Assembly (NCBI GenBank): GCA_026214975.1
Contig: CM047805.1
Location: forward strand, 60,814,834 to 60,878,833
Reading direction: 5' to 3'
Length of the DNA stretch: 64,000 nucleotides
Origin: Gentiana macrophylla
Taxonomy: Eukaryota > Streptophyta > Magnoliopsida > Gentianales > Gentianaceae
Shown here: in pieces, positions 1 to 11,943 of the stretch
How the letters are laid out: each line of letters starts with the position of its first letter
Numbering within the stretch: position 1 is the stretch's first letter
The notes under the pieces: model-generated
Databases searched by the model: none
Seen by the model: only the letters and a program-made list of their open reading frames with translations
Told to the model about the DNA's origin: nothing
Translations under genes and position numbers: made by a program

Positions 1-1141
1 TCCCAACTAATTTAATAGTCCACTAAACAATTAATTCACATATCGTTTTAATAAAGTCCAACAAGAACTAAATTAATATTATTAGGATTCGACGTCCGAG
101 AATAGCTATGCTATATCAGGAGGCACGTCGGGGACCATGGACTAATAATCAGCGGCTCCGATAAATCAAATAAATAATTATAGAATAATTATATTCGATA
201 AATCAATCACAGAATATGCCACCATAATCCCGTGATCGCACTCCTCCGATTATAAGATTATATTTATCTCCTCACGAGAATAATAATAAGCGTCCATTGA
301 TATAATCATTACATATGGATTAATCCTCCATAGATCGCTCATTCCAAATCGGAAATTTCCGTTAACCCTTTTAGAACCTCTTATCCTTATTTACCATTAA
401 CCCCTAGTGATCAATTAGTGCACATAATCGACTAGTAGCTAATTAGTCAAATGTGAACTCCGGGATCGATCAATTTTCTTAGGGCTAACAAATAAGGGAA
501 TCGTCTATCTACTTCCATAAATGGAAGGAATGGATTCCGTATCTGTGATAACACGGACTACTCACTCAATCCAAGACAATGCCAAGATGGGGTAATTCGG
601 ACCACGGACTCGGTGTAATCCTTAACCGTCAAGTCAAACCTCATACTTGATTCAAGCGGTTGGTCGTGATCACCTCGAGATTAAGATATATCCATAAATA
701 TGATCATCCATTGATTCGATAAGACTTCTCGATTACGGAATTATATCGTGAACTCTAATCAAATCGGTCCAAATTTCATATGATATATCTATCATATATA
801 AATGCCCCATTAGGTTCTCTTAACCGAAAGTCCGGATAAGACAATCACACCTATTGTGTTCTGGGCGCATTAATAGCACGTTAAAGGAGAGACCCGATAC
901 TCTCGATTAACTTCACTACGGGCTAATTGTATTTTAAGTACATCTTCACTAACTCAATCCTCCCGTGTATATACCATACACTGAGTTAAGTGATTACATA
1001 AACGATATACTTAGGGTTTTCTGTAGTGTAAATACTATTGTCACATCGGTGAATATGAGAATAATAAATATGAATAATAACATCATTTTATTTATTAAAT
1101 AAAACAATTACAAAATTGTCTTTCGGGCATCACACCTAACA
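1..1141 (-). mobile_element. Partial LTR of a long-LTR Copia element
   Basis: The stretch ends at 1141 in CCTAACA and is clearly homologous to the last 1.1 kb of the LTRs of element A (to 9574 and 17425) and, in reverse complement, to the start of the LTRs of element B (55742 and 61172). In element orientation it begins TGTTAGGTGTGATGCCCG. Immediately after 1141 the sequence is gag-region DNA of element I, which aligns with 27419 onward in element C, so this edge is a true insertion boundary. The rest of the LTR lies outside the window, so I cannot say whether this is a solo LTR or the 5' LTR of a full element. Confidence 0.85.
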
Positions 1142-1199
1142 GGATTCACATATGCTTTCTGGCCTTTTGGAATATAATGTTGTTTAAAGTGATTTCTTT

Positions 1200-2451
1200 T
1201 GTAAGAAGCACTAGGATAACCATAGGTTTGCTGTCTGTTAGGAACAACCCTGTAATATGGAGTCTGTTGATGTCCCTGCTGAGGTCTTGTATAATTCCTC
1301 TGCTGATTCCATTGCTTAGGCTTTACCCTAGCAGCATGGTTATATCTGTTGTTTCTAGCAGTAGGTGCAGGAATATTTCAATCATCATCAGTAGGGAACA
1401 ATCTACCTTTCCACCTGAGATAAGTATCCCTTGAATGATTAGCATTTTTGGATTTAGGATTCTTATCCTTGGAATATTTTTGGTTTTTCCTTTTTTGTGG
1501 TCTAGCAGACTTGGTAGCAGGTCTGCTATCAGTAGGTCTAAAAGGCACAACAGTCCTATTTTTAGATTTATTCTTTTTATTAGGAGCTGTTGACTTCTGA
1601 TGTTGCTTCCTTGAAGCTTTATCAGTAGGCTTTACTGCCTCAGCAACCCTTTTGGGAGTTGGATCTTGTGCAGGCACAAACTTAGCACCAATTCTGGTAC
1701 TAGGTTCAGTGACCTTACTGGATCAACTCTTATTGGATTGTTGAGTTCAAAATCCTAGCCCTGTTCTATCACCATAAGGCTTTCCAGATTTAAATGCAGT
1801 GGAGGAACAAGATGGTTCAAGAGAGACTCAGCACTCTTCATCGAATGTACAAAGAGCTTATCTTTGATTCTGTCTAACTTCTTTTTCCTTTCCTTTGAGA
1901 ATTCTTAATTCAGCATTTAATCTTTCAACTTCTGATTGAAGAGCTTCCTTTTTAGCCTTCACAATCTCATAACCAGATTGTATTATCCTCAGTTGATTAA
2001 GGATGGCATCTAATGTTTCTTCATTGTCAGAATTTTTTGGATTTGAACCACAAGTTGATTCACAATCACTTCCAGTATGAGTGTTTATTGATACAGAATT
2101 GTATACCTCCTCTGTTTCATCCATATTTGCCATTAAATCATGATCCTCTATCTCAGCAACAAGTGCAGTAGCATCAGATTCATTTCCTTTTTCTGATTCT
2201 ACTTCATATCCTGATTCATCTTCAGCAACCATAGCGCTCTTGCCAGATCTTCTTTGTTGGCTCTTGGTCTTCGTGAGAGTGCCGACAATCGAGTCTAAAA
2301 TGTCCAGGCTTCTTGCAATTAAAGCAAAGATAATCGTGTTCCTTTTTCTGCTTTTAATTCGGAGACGATCGGAGTTTGAAGTGTCCTGGTGTCTTGCAAT
2401 GATAGCACAAGTAATCATTATCTTTCTTTGATTCATCCTTCTTCTTTTCAC
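1200..2451 (-). pseudogene. Gag C-terminal region of element I (coiled coil, basic tail), frameshifted
   Basis: Two minus-strand open stretches, 2451-1858 and 1677-1378, lie downstream of the zinc-knuckle part of gag. The first carries an acidic segment followed by a heptad-rich stretch (LQSEVERLNAELRILKGKEKE) that should form a coiled coil. The second is strongly basic (KKNKSKNR, RPQKRKNQKYSKDKN). A Gag of this kind packages RNA into virus-like particles in the cytoplasm; that role is known for the family. The frames differ and stops separate them, so this copy is dead. Element C lacks the equivalent of this segment: its gag passes directly from the zinc knuckles to the sequence that here lies at about 1230. 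Confidence 0.6.
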
Positions 2452-3288
2452 TGAATTTCTTTGTGAAATTCCTTCGAGAACCCTTTCCTGATTTCATCAT
2501 TCTGATTTTCTTACTCAGTAGGGCAATCTGCTCTTGCATCCCATCCTGTAGATCATCTTGAGCTCCTAATGTTTCTTCTTGATGTGAAGCAACCAATGCA
2601 GTGGTCTTTGGCTCTCTTTTTTCAGTCTCAGGCACAAGCTTTTTGCTAAATTCATAGGCCTTAAGATATGAAAACAGTTTGAAGGTGTCTTCTTCTTGTA
2701 AACTCCTCATTTCTTCTATAACAGTCACCTTCATCTCCCAAACTTCTTTTCCTGGGAATGCTTCCAAGATTTTTGAATTTATCTCTTCTTGTGAGTACTT
2801 CACACTCAGTAGGGTAAGTTCATCCATGATTGCATTGAATCTTGACTCCATTTGTTGAATGGTTTCATTTGGTTTCATTTTGAACTCTTGAAACTTTTTC
2901 TTTGCTACACTGATCTTGTTCTTTTTGATTGCATCAGTGCCTTCACAGATTAATTGCAACTTATCCCAAAGTTCTTTTGCAGTCTTGCAATCTTTCACCT
3001 TCATATACATATTGCTATCCAAAGTTCTGTATATGATATCAATAGCAATATTGTTGAGATTTGCTATTTTTCTATCTTCAATGATCCATTCCCTTTTGGT
3101 TTTGGAATGTCTTGTGTCTCGCCTCCCACTTATTCTTGACTTGGTAATCTCCAAAGTGGTCCATCCACAACAAATCCATCATTTCATCATGTGTTGCAAA
3201 TAGATAAGCCTTGCATCTGACGTTTATATTCATCAAAACGATCTAAAGAACACATCAATATTGTTCTAGCATACTGGTTGTTATCCAT
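2354..3288 (-). pseudogene. Gag (UBN2-type) of element I, frameshifted
   Basis: The start ATG is at 3288-3286, 93 bp inside the PBS, in the same context as the gag start of element C (28533). The open stretch 3154-2354 aligns with C gag along its length: ELWDKLQLICEGTDAIKKNK, then the MESRFNAIMDELTLLS block typical of UBN2-type Copia gag. The last part starts a zinc knuckle, CYHCKTPGHFK, but the final cysteine is lost and the frame breaks off. The distance from 3288 to 3154 is not a multiple of three, so there is also a frameshift near the N terminus. Product would be the nucleocapsid/capsid polyprotein; this copy is not functional. Confidence 0.8.
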
Positions 3289-3380
3289 GATGCAAAGCTT
3301 TGAAAATCAGAAACTTGAAAAAGTTTTCAAAGTATTTTCACAAGCACAACACGTAGGATTACTTCAGAACATAAGCACTG

Positions 3381-3391
3381 CTCCGATACCA
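3381..3391 (-). other. Primer-binding site of element I
   Basis: On the minus strand the sequence is TGGTATCGGAG, two bases inside the LTR edge at 3394. It matches the 3' end of initiator methionine tRNA with one difference from the TGGTATCAGAG seen in element C at 28635-28625. Confidence 0.8.
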
Positions 3392-3393
3392 AT

Positions 3394-5081
3394 TGTTGGT
3401 CCCTTGAAAAGGATTTGGTTAAGTTTAGAGGGGGGGTGAATAAACTTAACACTTAAAACATTTGGAGTTAACAAACTCAAAGAACTTCAAGACTGGCTTT
3501 GGTCGGTCGATAGTCTCATCGATCGTTGAGTTTTCTTGAATTAGTCTGGAAATATATCAAAAATTAAGCCTTATTACTTGTTGTTAAATATGATACCAAG
3601 TATTAGATACTCAGTAGTGTATGTGTGTGATTCAGTTTCTAGATTCAGTAGATTGATGTGCTAGATAAACTAAATCCTGAATATAAATGCCGAAAGTAAG
3701 TAGGCAGATTTTATAGTGGTTTAAAATGGTGTAATCATGTCAGTCAACTCTTCTCCTGTGATGTTGGAGGTAATTCACTAGAGATTCCTCAGGTAGCTGT
3801 TACAAAAATCCCTAAGTTGCTTGTCCTTCACCAATAACTATGGCTTCACAAACTGAACACTTGGAACAGGTAGGTTTGCTACTCCAAAGTCTTCCACTCG
3901 TCCATGAAGGGTAGGATTGCCTCTTCACCAGCTCCACCACAAACAATAGTCCTGGAAACAAATGTGCTTCACAGTCTTCAGTAGATTTCTTGTAAATGAG
4001 AGTTCGAATCAAGTAAGTGATTCACCTTTCAGCAGCTTGATCAGGATGATATGATCAGCAGCATGATGTCTTCAAGTGTGTAAATTTGATGTAGCTTGAA
4101 CGCAGATTACACTTGAAGAATTGTACTGGATCAGTAGCTTTATGCTCAGTAGGGTCAGCAGGGTGTTTGATCGATTTAATTCTGATAGCTCAACATGGAT
4201 TCTTATTTTTTCTTCAAAAATCATCATATCTATCTAAGTTAGGAGTCCTCTATTTATAGGTAGAAATCCTTGTGACTTATGTTTGAAATTCAAACATAGC
4301 CGTTTTGAATTTGTCTCCATCTTGACTTGCTTTATCATTGTTCTAGAATGATGACATAATCGCCGAACTCCTTTTGACAGTTTTGATCATTCCACCCTTT
4401 GACTTGTATCCATTGGATAAATGTCTGAATCATCCCAACGTCCCTTTAATCTTAACCATTGATTTGTTTGATAAAATCAGAGGTTGTTAGTTGTCCCTTT
4501 CTTTGTAATCTTCCAATGTAACCTTTGAATAATTTGAATTATATGTATCAGCAGGTTCCTATGACAATAAGTCTGCTGAAGTACATATTAGTCAGCTGAT
4601 CAATGTTTTGCTGTGTCTATAAGACAATGCAGCTGACTTCTTTTATCTAACTTTTATTTAAGAAGTTAGATTACACCATTTAATCATAACCAAGTTCCAA
4701 TCACCACTTAACTTGTGGAACATAGACCTTGTACACAAGGTATATGTAATCAGTTTAGGTCATCACAGACTTCCCTAAATTCTAATTCCATATGCTTGAC
4801 TTTAATTACTAAGTTTGATCCCTTAGCCTTCAATAACTGAGTTTGAGCCCTCAGCCTTCAGTCTTCAGTAGGTTCCTGACTATTCTACTGACCTATGTAC
4901 CCTACTGATATAGACAAGTCTGCTGATGTAGATCAGCTGACCTTTTACAGTGCTTGTTTGATCAAACCTATACAAGATCAAACTCTAATAAACCTATACA
5001 TTTGATCTGGATATCTTTTTGCCTTTGCTATATAACAGCTAGTCTGGCACTCATCACTAAAACTCAAAAATAAGTCCAACA
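3394..5081 (-). repeat. 5' LTR of element I (1,688 bp)
   Basis: Begins TGTTGGTCCC and ends GTCCAACA on the plus strand, so it has TG...CA ends. It aligns with the LTR of element C (28638-30363). A TATAAATAG box lies on the minus strand near 4258-4250, which sets the U3/R boundary about 820 bp from the 5081 end. The sequence after 5081 (GTACA) would be one copy of the target duplication; the other is outside the window. Confidence 0.85.
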
Positions 5082-6158
5082 GTACATATGAACGTTGGCT
5101 AAACAACAAATGCAATGGCTATAAAATTCATCTGACCATTACATTGCCCCTATAAATACACAGAGGCAAGCACTTGAGAAAAAGGGATCTGAAAAAGCTT
5201 TACAAAGCATATATCTAAAGATCCAGATTCAGAAAATCAGATTTCATATCTAGAAAATGGGAAGCCAGTAGAATTTCCTTGAAGATTACAAAGAAAGATC
5301 CAGTAACCCATTAAGGGGGAAGAAGGCATCTTGGAGCTGCAACGTCATATCCAGAAGAATCAAACAGCTCAATGAATTAATCTTTTGATTAATTCTAAAC
5401 CTAACATTTGTGAAAAAGGGTTGGCTGTGCATAGTTTGAGGAGAGAAACTCCACCTTTCCTCTTACGGTTCTAACTTGGTTGCCACAGCTGTTGGTGCAG
5501 TCTGCGGACTGTGTTTGTGTTAGTGGTGAGATGGTGAAAGAGTCATTCGACCTCCGAAGGATCAGTGTGCAGAGTGAAGGGAGCAATCACACCTTTCTTC
5601 ATTATGTGTAGACAGTGAAACTAGGGTGTCGTGAAGGACTGTCATTAGACTAGGATTTTGTAACAGTTACTTCAAGATTCTAGTGATACCTTCTATACCA
5701 CAGGAGCAGGGGAGATGTACGGGATTACACCACCCAGAACTTCCATAAACAAACTCTGTGTTGAGTTACTTTACGCATTTATATTTGTGATGTGATTATT
5801 TTATTGCATAATCATTCTATCACTACACTCATCAAACATTAGACACTGAGTCAACACAGAACTGATACATAGAAGACTTAGATCTTTTTGACACATCTAG
5901 TGCACAAATGGCTTGATCTTATCCGCTGCAAGTTAATACAGTACCAGCATTAGCTAAGCTAAATTAACTAACTCCTACACAGGATTAAAGGGTTGGATCG
6001 AAACTAAACTCAGCCACATTGTACATCCGTTTGATAGTTCAGTTTAAGTTACAGAGAAACTCAGTTCCTGGGGTACTTTCAAATTTGGGAAAGTTTTTTG
6101 TGACAAGTTTATTCACCCCTCCCTCTAAACTTGTGTTAGCCTTTCCAAGGGACCAACA
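5082..6158 (+). repeat. 5' LTR of element H, U3-truncated
   Basis: Ends AAGGGACCAACA at 6158, directly before a TGGTATCAGAG primer site, the same end that C and I have in reverse complement. A TATAAATA box is at about 5154-5161. Only about 70 bp precede that box, against about 820 bp in element I, so most of U3 is missing, and the break coincides with the end of the LTR of I at 5081. The plus ORF at 6019-6258 runs across the LTR/PBS boundary and is not a gene. Confidence 0.65.
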
Positions 6159-6160
6159 AT

Positions 6161-6172
6161 TGGTATCAGAGT
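6161..6172 (+). other. Primer-binding site of element H
   Basis: TGGTATCAGAGT lies two bases after the LTR end. It matches the 3' end of initiator methionine tRNA, the usual primer for plant Copia elements. Confidence 0.8.
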
Positions 6173-6479
6173 TGTTCTTCCGTTTGGAAATGATCCAAAG
6201 ATATCTTACAAACCAGTTGTTGAAAACCCTTCACTGTATCAGTTGTAAAAGCATTTAGTTGAAATGGATACATCTAGAATTAGAAGTTGGCTTATTCACC
6301 CCCTAACTAACTGTTTGCAAAATGTATGTGATTTTCAGGATTAAGTATTTGAAAGGATTAGTGCTACAAATTCACATACAATCCAGAACCTCAACTCAGT
6401 GATGATGTGGATACCAATATCAATGTACATGATGACAAATCCAGAGGAGTTCCGTCACTAACTAACTTCTTAGAATAAG

Positions 6480-7742
6480 AAGAAAAGGAGTTGTTGCAAG
6501 GAACTGACGATATAAAAGATTCATTAGAGCAACAAGGAATGTACATTCATATCGTGAAGCTGTAACAAGTAATCAAGAATAGGTACATTCTACAACTCAG
6601 TTATCATTCGCTGAACTCAGTCAGAGAAATTCTGAGCTTGCCAAGTTGACCGAAAAACTCACACTGGAGTTGAAACTAAAAGATATAGAAGTTAGCAAAG
6701 CAAAATATTGGAATGAGTTTCTTGAAACTGAGATGTCAAATCTAGCTGAAAGATTATTATCTAGTTAATTTGACAAAAGCAATGATAATTACCCATCGTT
6801 ACCCAGTCTTAAGATTTCAAGGAGTATAAACTCTAAACATCAAAATACTGAAAGACCTAGTGGATTACACAGAGAAAATAAAGATGATAAATCTTAAAGA
6901 ATCCTTGTGAAATCAACAAAGGTTGAGCGTAATGGCCTATCTAGAAAATAGATGAGAAAGGTTAATTCACTCATCAAAGAAACTGAAGTCAGTACTTCAG
7001 TAACTAATCCAGTCGGACCCAAGAAGATATGGGTATCGAAGAAAACTTAAAAGCTGTTTTGCAGAGCTAAGTCGATTCTTATGTTCTTTGAAACCGAGAA
7101 AACTGACTTTCTATACAAAGCTGAAAAAGGCAAAAGCTGAAGGGCAAATTGGTCAAAAGCAGAAAAATTTCCAGCTACTATCTGTCGCTTGGCCTGACAA
7201 GACAAATCACCTGAAGACACGTGTCAATCAAGAAGAAGAAGTACATGTGGATCCCTACAAATCTCATTGATTTTGACATGACTCTCATTTAAAACGATTG
7301 AGTAATTGAAAGACTCAGAAACACATATTTGACAAAATCTTGCAATCAATTTCAAAACATTCAAAGTTCTCCCAAGAATTCTTAAATCCATGGAGCGATA
7401 CAACATTGATGAAGGAATTACCATGAGTCTGGATGACTTCAGTCAAAAAATTTCAAACTCCATCCTATCAACTCAGATTGCAGACAAAATCAAAAAGGTT
7501 TGAGGACTTGAAAATCTGATTGATACAAAGGTCAATACTCTGTGCCTAGAAAATATCAAAGATTTCTACAGAAACGCCGTAATTGCTGATGATGGAATGA
7601 GTTTCAGGACAGCAGTTCAAGATAAAAGCATTACTGTTATTGAACATCTGCTTTCCCTAGTCTTTGGTTTGGACATATTTGAAGGATCTTCATCTCGCAC
7701 TTTTGGAAATGAAGAAAAAGACAAACTTTGGAACGTCACAGC
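6480..7742 (+). pseudogene. Element H internal relic, part 1 (gag end, then extra-ORF-like region)
   Basis: Short broken frames are seen. At about 6600-6760 there is a heptad-like stretch (ELAKLTEKLTLELKLKDIE) suggesting a coiled coil. At 7018-7050 the frame reads PKKIWVSKKT followed by a stop; a GPKKxWVPK-like phrase is, as far as I recall, typical near the gag/protease boundary of Sireviruses. After it comes a frame with ITMSLDDFSQKIS and then FYRNAVIADDGMSFRTAV and LVFGLDIFEG at 7571-7690, whose style matches the N-terminal half of the extra ORF of element C. Multiple stops make it non-coding now. The open frame at 7597-7779 runs past the LTR edge of A at 7743, so its tail is artefactual. 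Confidence 0.45.
7738..7742. repeat. Target-site duplication of element A, left copy (ACAGC)
   Basis: ACAGC precedes the left LTR of A and is repeated exactly at 17426-17430 after the right LTR. Joining the two sides restores continuous element H sequence. Confidence 0.95.
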
Positions 7743-9574
7743 TGTTAGATGTAATATCGTCGGACCAATCATAGATTGACCCGATTACGCAGCGGAATGC
7801 ATCAGATCTAGATCTAAACGAAACAAAGAACATAAATTAAAGATCTAAACCTACAAGGGGGTTTAGGAGCCTACCTTTTTATGGTGCTTAACGCCAAGAA
7901 TGTTAGATCTCCAAGAACATGTATTCTGAGCAGCCATAGCCTTCCAACGTGTGTCTCCTAGCAACACCAAGTGGATGGTGTTTCCCGCCGCCGGACCTCC
8001 TTGATATGCTACCAGAATAATCCCGAAGATTATCCCAACTCGAAACCCAAAGTACTTAGTCAAAAATATCAACCTAAGTACTAGTCAATATGGCGTGTTT
8101 AATGTGTGTCAAAAGGCTTGGGAGAACTCTCTTTATATAGGAGAGTAATCCTTGTCCTCCAAGGATTTAATAATTAAGAGATAATTATTACATTAATCCT
8201 TTTTCCAAATAAAAGATAAAAAAAATAATTATCCCAAACAAATTAGGATAAATCATATTATTATCTAATATTCCATGAATTATCATTTAACAAATAAAAG
8301 ATAAATTACACATTAAATAATTATCCAAGAAAACTAATTCCTTGATAAATAATTAATATGTCATGCGCTCCAACCTTAATCAAAAAAGGCCACACGAATT
8401 TTTCTATATTTGACGCATTAGGTAAAAAGGTCAACACACTAATTTGGGCCGGGTCCACAAAAACTTTATTTCCGTGTATTTAATCATCTAGTCCAACTAA
8501 ACAATTAATCCACATATCAATTAATTAGCCCAATGCACTATTTAATTATAATTGATGTGCAACGACGAGAAACCTATATGCTATATTAGGAGCCACGTCG
8601 GGGACCATGGACCCATATTCATTATCTACAATAAATCGAATAAAAATTATTCATCAGACATAATAATTATATCCAACGTATTAATTCCGGGATTACACCA
8701 CCATAAACCCGAAACTGAACTCTATCAAATATAAATAACTTACACTCAATTTATTAGTCGAAAGCGTCCACTGATATAATCATTTCATACGGATAAATCC
8801 TTCCTACTGTTCACTTCGATTCTGGATATTTCCGTAAACTCTTCTCGAAACATATTATCCTTATTTACCATTAACCCCCTAGTGATCAATTAGTTCATAT
8901 CCAATATAATATGAACTCGGCCGATCGATCAGTTTCTAGGGTCAACAAATAAGGGAACTATATGTCTACTTCCCGAGGGAAGGAATGGATTCCATATCTG
9001 TGATAGCACAGACTACTCACTCATCCCAGAATAGAGCCAACGAGAAGTGTTGGACCGCATACTGCGAAGTAGTCCTTACTAACACATCAAACTCTACCCT
9101 AGTCTAAGCAGTCTTCTGTGATCACCTCAAGATTAAGATTAATCCACATATGATAATCTTGTGATTCGATAAGACTTCTCGATTGCGGAATTATATCGAG
9201 AACTCAAATCAAATCGGTCCAACCCTATATGATTATCATCATATATAAATGCCCATTAGGTACCCTATTACCGACAGTCCGGATAAGACTGTCACACCTA
9301 ATGTGTTCTGGGCGCATCATTAGCAAATTAATCTAAAGACCCGTACTCAAATTAATAAACGCTACGGACTAAGTTAATTTTAAGTATATTTCACAAACTC
9401 AATCCTCGTGTGTATAGCCATACACTAAGTTATGTGATTACATAATCAATATACTTAGGGTTTTCTGTAGTGTATCAATATTGGCAGTAAATGCGAATAA
9501 ATAAGATGAAATAAATTCTGTCATTTATTTAAATAAAACAATTACAAATTGTCTTTCGGGCATAAAACCTAACA
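7743..9574 (-). repeat. 3' LTR of element A (1,832 bp)
   Basis: Begins TGTTAGATG and ends CCTAACA on the plus strand; aligned over its whole length with 15591-17425. In element orientation it starts TGTTAGGTTTTATGCCCG. A TATATAAAG-like box is visible on the minus strand at about 8141-8133, where the plus strand reads CTTTATATAGG. Confidence 0.95.
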
Positions 9575-9588
9575 ATCTCCCACATGCA
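9575..9588 (-). other. Polypurine tract of element A
   Basis: On the minus strand GCATGTGGGAGAT lies directly next to the 3' LTR. This is the usual plus-strand DNA primer for reverse transcription; element B has the near-identical AAGTGGGAGAT at 61161-61171. Confidence 0.85.
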
Positions 9589-9945
9589 AGAAAGGCAAGT
9601 GGATTAATTGTTTTAGAGCACACCTTATATCTATATTACAACAATACAACTCCCACTTGCTCTAAAGCAAATAAGTCATGTCCCTAATACCAATAGTTTC
9701 CAAGTGCCGGTTGAAGACTTCTAACGGCAATGTCTTGATGAAAGGATCAGCAGGGTTTTCAGCAGAGGCGATTTTCTTGACGGAAATGTCACCTCTTTGG
9801 ACTATCTCTCTGATTAAATGGTACTTTCTCTCGATATGCTTTGACTTGCGGTGACTACGGGGTTCTTTCGAATTAGATACTGCCCCATTGTTGTCACAAT
9901 AGTGGGCGATCGGATCGTTGTGATTTGGAGAGACTCATAAACCAC

Positions 9946-10903
9946 TCAGGAACTTCTTGAGCCAAACTGCTTCCTTAGCTGCCTCAGAGGCCGCTTATTT
10001 AGCTTCCATAGTAGAATCAGCCGTGCTGGATTGCTTGATGCTTCTCCAAATGACTGCACCACAACCAATGGTAAACACTGAGCCTGAGGTAGATTTGAGA
10101 TCATCTCTATCTGACTGGAAGTCAGAGTCAGTGTACCCCTGTACATCCAGGTTTGCACCCGAATATACCAGCATATAATTCCTGGTCCTCTTCAAGTACT
10201 TTAAGCGGTTCATTACTGCAATCCAATGCTCATTGCCTTGATTAGACTGATAACGACTGACGAGTCCAACACCATAACAGATATCTGGTCTAATGCACAA
10301 CATAGCATACATTAGACTACCTACAGCCGAAGCATAAGGCACTCTTTGCATAGCCTCTATTTCCTCAGGAGTCTGAGGACTCTGAGTCTTAGAGAGATGG
10401 ACGCCGTGACGAGTTGGTAGGTAACACTTCTTTGCGTCCGTCATGCTATATCTAGCCATCAACTTATCAATGTAAGTTGCTTGTGAAAGAGCTAACATCT
10501 TGTTCTTACGATCCCGTATTAATTGGATCCTGAGAACATAATTCGCCTCTCCCAAATCTTTCATTTGGAATTGGCTGGCCAACCATATTTTAATGTCCGA
10601 CAACATCCCCTTATCGTTTCCAATTAGGAGAATGTCATCTACGTACAACACTAGAAACACAACCTTATCCTTAATTACTTTCTTGTATACACAAGGTTCA
10701 TCAGGATTTTGTTCGAAATCATATGACTTAATGGTGTCATCAAATCTATGATTCCAAGACTGAGATGCTTGCTTCAACCCATAAATGGATCTGAGCAACT
10801 TGCACACTTTGTGCTCTTGGCCTTCCTCGATGTATCCTTCTGGTTGCTGCATATAGATTTCCTCGTCGAGAAAGCCGTTAAGAAACACTGTCTCGACATC
10901 CAT
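9946..10903 (-). pseudogene. Element A reverse transcriptase (C-terminal part) and RNase H
   Basis: The 302-codon open stretch 10903-9995 starts in the MDVETVFLNGFLDEEIYMQQ block of Copia reverse transcriptase. It continues through YGLKQASQSW and the catalytic LYVDDILLIGND (YVDD at residues 87-90), then the connection domain, and an RNase H with YTDSDFQSD (Asp259) and LKSTSGSVF. A TAA after STMEAK cuts RNase H in its middle; the remaining C-terminal residues follow in the same frame down to about 9946. The enzyme copies element RNA to DNA and degrades the RNA strand in virus-like particles. The frame is disconnected from the upstream RT half by a break at 10904-10920. Confidence 0.85.
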
Positions 10904-10920
10904 TTACCAGATTTCATAAT

Positions 10921-11385
10921 CTAGGCATGCGGCAATAGAAAGGAGGATCGGATGGATTTAAGCATGGCCACAGGGGAGAAGGTCTCTTCGTAGTCTATAC
11001 CCTCTCTCTGTGTGTAGCCCTTAGCTACAAGCCGTGCTTTAAAGGTTTGCACCTTACCATCAACTCCTCGCTTCCTCTTGTAGAGCCACTTGCTCCCTAT
11101 GGTTTTTACCCCTTCAGGGCAATCTACAAGTTTCCAGATGGAGTTAGAGTACATGGACTCTATCTCTTGATTCATCGCGTCAACCCATTGATCCTTGTCA
11201 CGATCATCCATGGCCTCGCGAAAAGACACTGGATCATCTTCCACACCATCAGAGACGGCTACGTTTGCCTCTAATTGTCCATACCGATTTGGTGGCTGAA
11301 CCACTCTCTCAGTACGTCTGGGTGGATTAGGAGGAGGGGTCACTGTTGCATTCATAGTACTGTCTACAGTGACAATAGGTGGCAC
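10921..11385 (-). pseudogene. Element A integrase-RT linker and N-terminal reverse transcriptase
   Basis: The N-terminal part is Pro/Thr-rich linker ([20 protein letters not shown]). From about residue 48 it carries the start of the Copia RT domain: [20 protein letters not shown], then [20 protein letters not shown], then [20 protein letters not shown] and [12 protein letters not shown]. The frame ends at 10921, a few bases before the RT continuation starting at 10903, so one small lesion separates them. Orientation and order agree with integrase upstream and RNase H downstream. Confidence 0.85.
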
Positions 11386-11943
11386 TAGTGGTCTGACCTC
11401 GTCAGAAAGTAACTCCTCAAGTACGACTGCGAGGCTTGAAGTCTGTCATATACTGATCCTCAAAAAACATGGCGTTAGTGGAAACTATTACCTTGTTATC
11501 TTCCAGATCGTAAAACAGACCTCCACGTGTTCTCTTGGGGTAACCAACAAACAGACATACTTTCGTACGCTTTTGTAGTTTCGTAGTCTTGTCCGCTAGT
11601 AAATGTGCAGGACAACCTCAAATTCGAAAGTGACGTATGCTTTCGCCATGTCTCTTCCAAAGTTCCAAGGGTGTCTAACTGACAGACTTAGACGGAACCA
11701 CATTCAAAATGTGTACCACTGCTTCTAGAGCATATCCCCAAAAGGATATCGGTAGCGAGGCGTAACTCATCATTGATCGACCATGTCAATCAATGTTCTA
11801 TATCTCCTTTCAAAGAACTCCATTTTTTGAGGTGTCCTAGGCGCGAGCGTTGGGAGCAGATCCCATATTCAAGTAGGTAGTCGGTGAACTCGGTGTCTAA
11901 GTACTCTCCTCCACGATCGAGCAAAGGCATTTCAAGGACTTGC
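11386..11943 (-). pseudogene. Element A integrase, catalytic end and C-terminal part, broken
   Basis: Between the integrase start and the RT linker there is no open frame. Pieces such as RGGEYLDTEF-like and a GICSRSSGTHFECGSV-like stretch can be read in alternating frames, which is where the second Asp and the Glu of the DDE triad should lie. Several small indels and stops are present. I assign it by position and by these pieces only. Confidence 0.55.

Larger units (their letters stand above)
1142..5081 (-). mobile_element. Element I: Sirevirus-like Copia remnant, 5' half
   Basis: This minus-strand element has its 5' LTR at 3394-5081, a primer-binding site at 3381-3391 and a decayed gag at 3288-1200. 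It is a close relative of element C: the gag, PBS and LTR all align. Its pol and 3' LTR are not in the window because another Copia LTR interrupts it at 1141/1142. Compared with C it retains an extra gag C-terminal segment of about 1 kb. Confidence 0.85.

Noticed and set aside
7597..7779. Plus-strand frame crossing the left LTR edge of element A
   Set aside because: Codons after 7742 belong to the LTR; the part before is included in the H relic.
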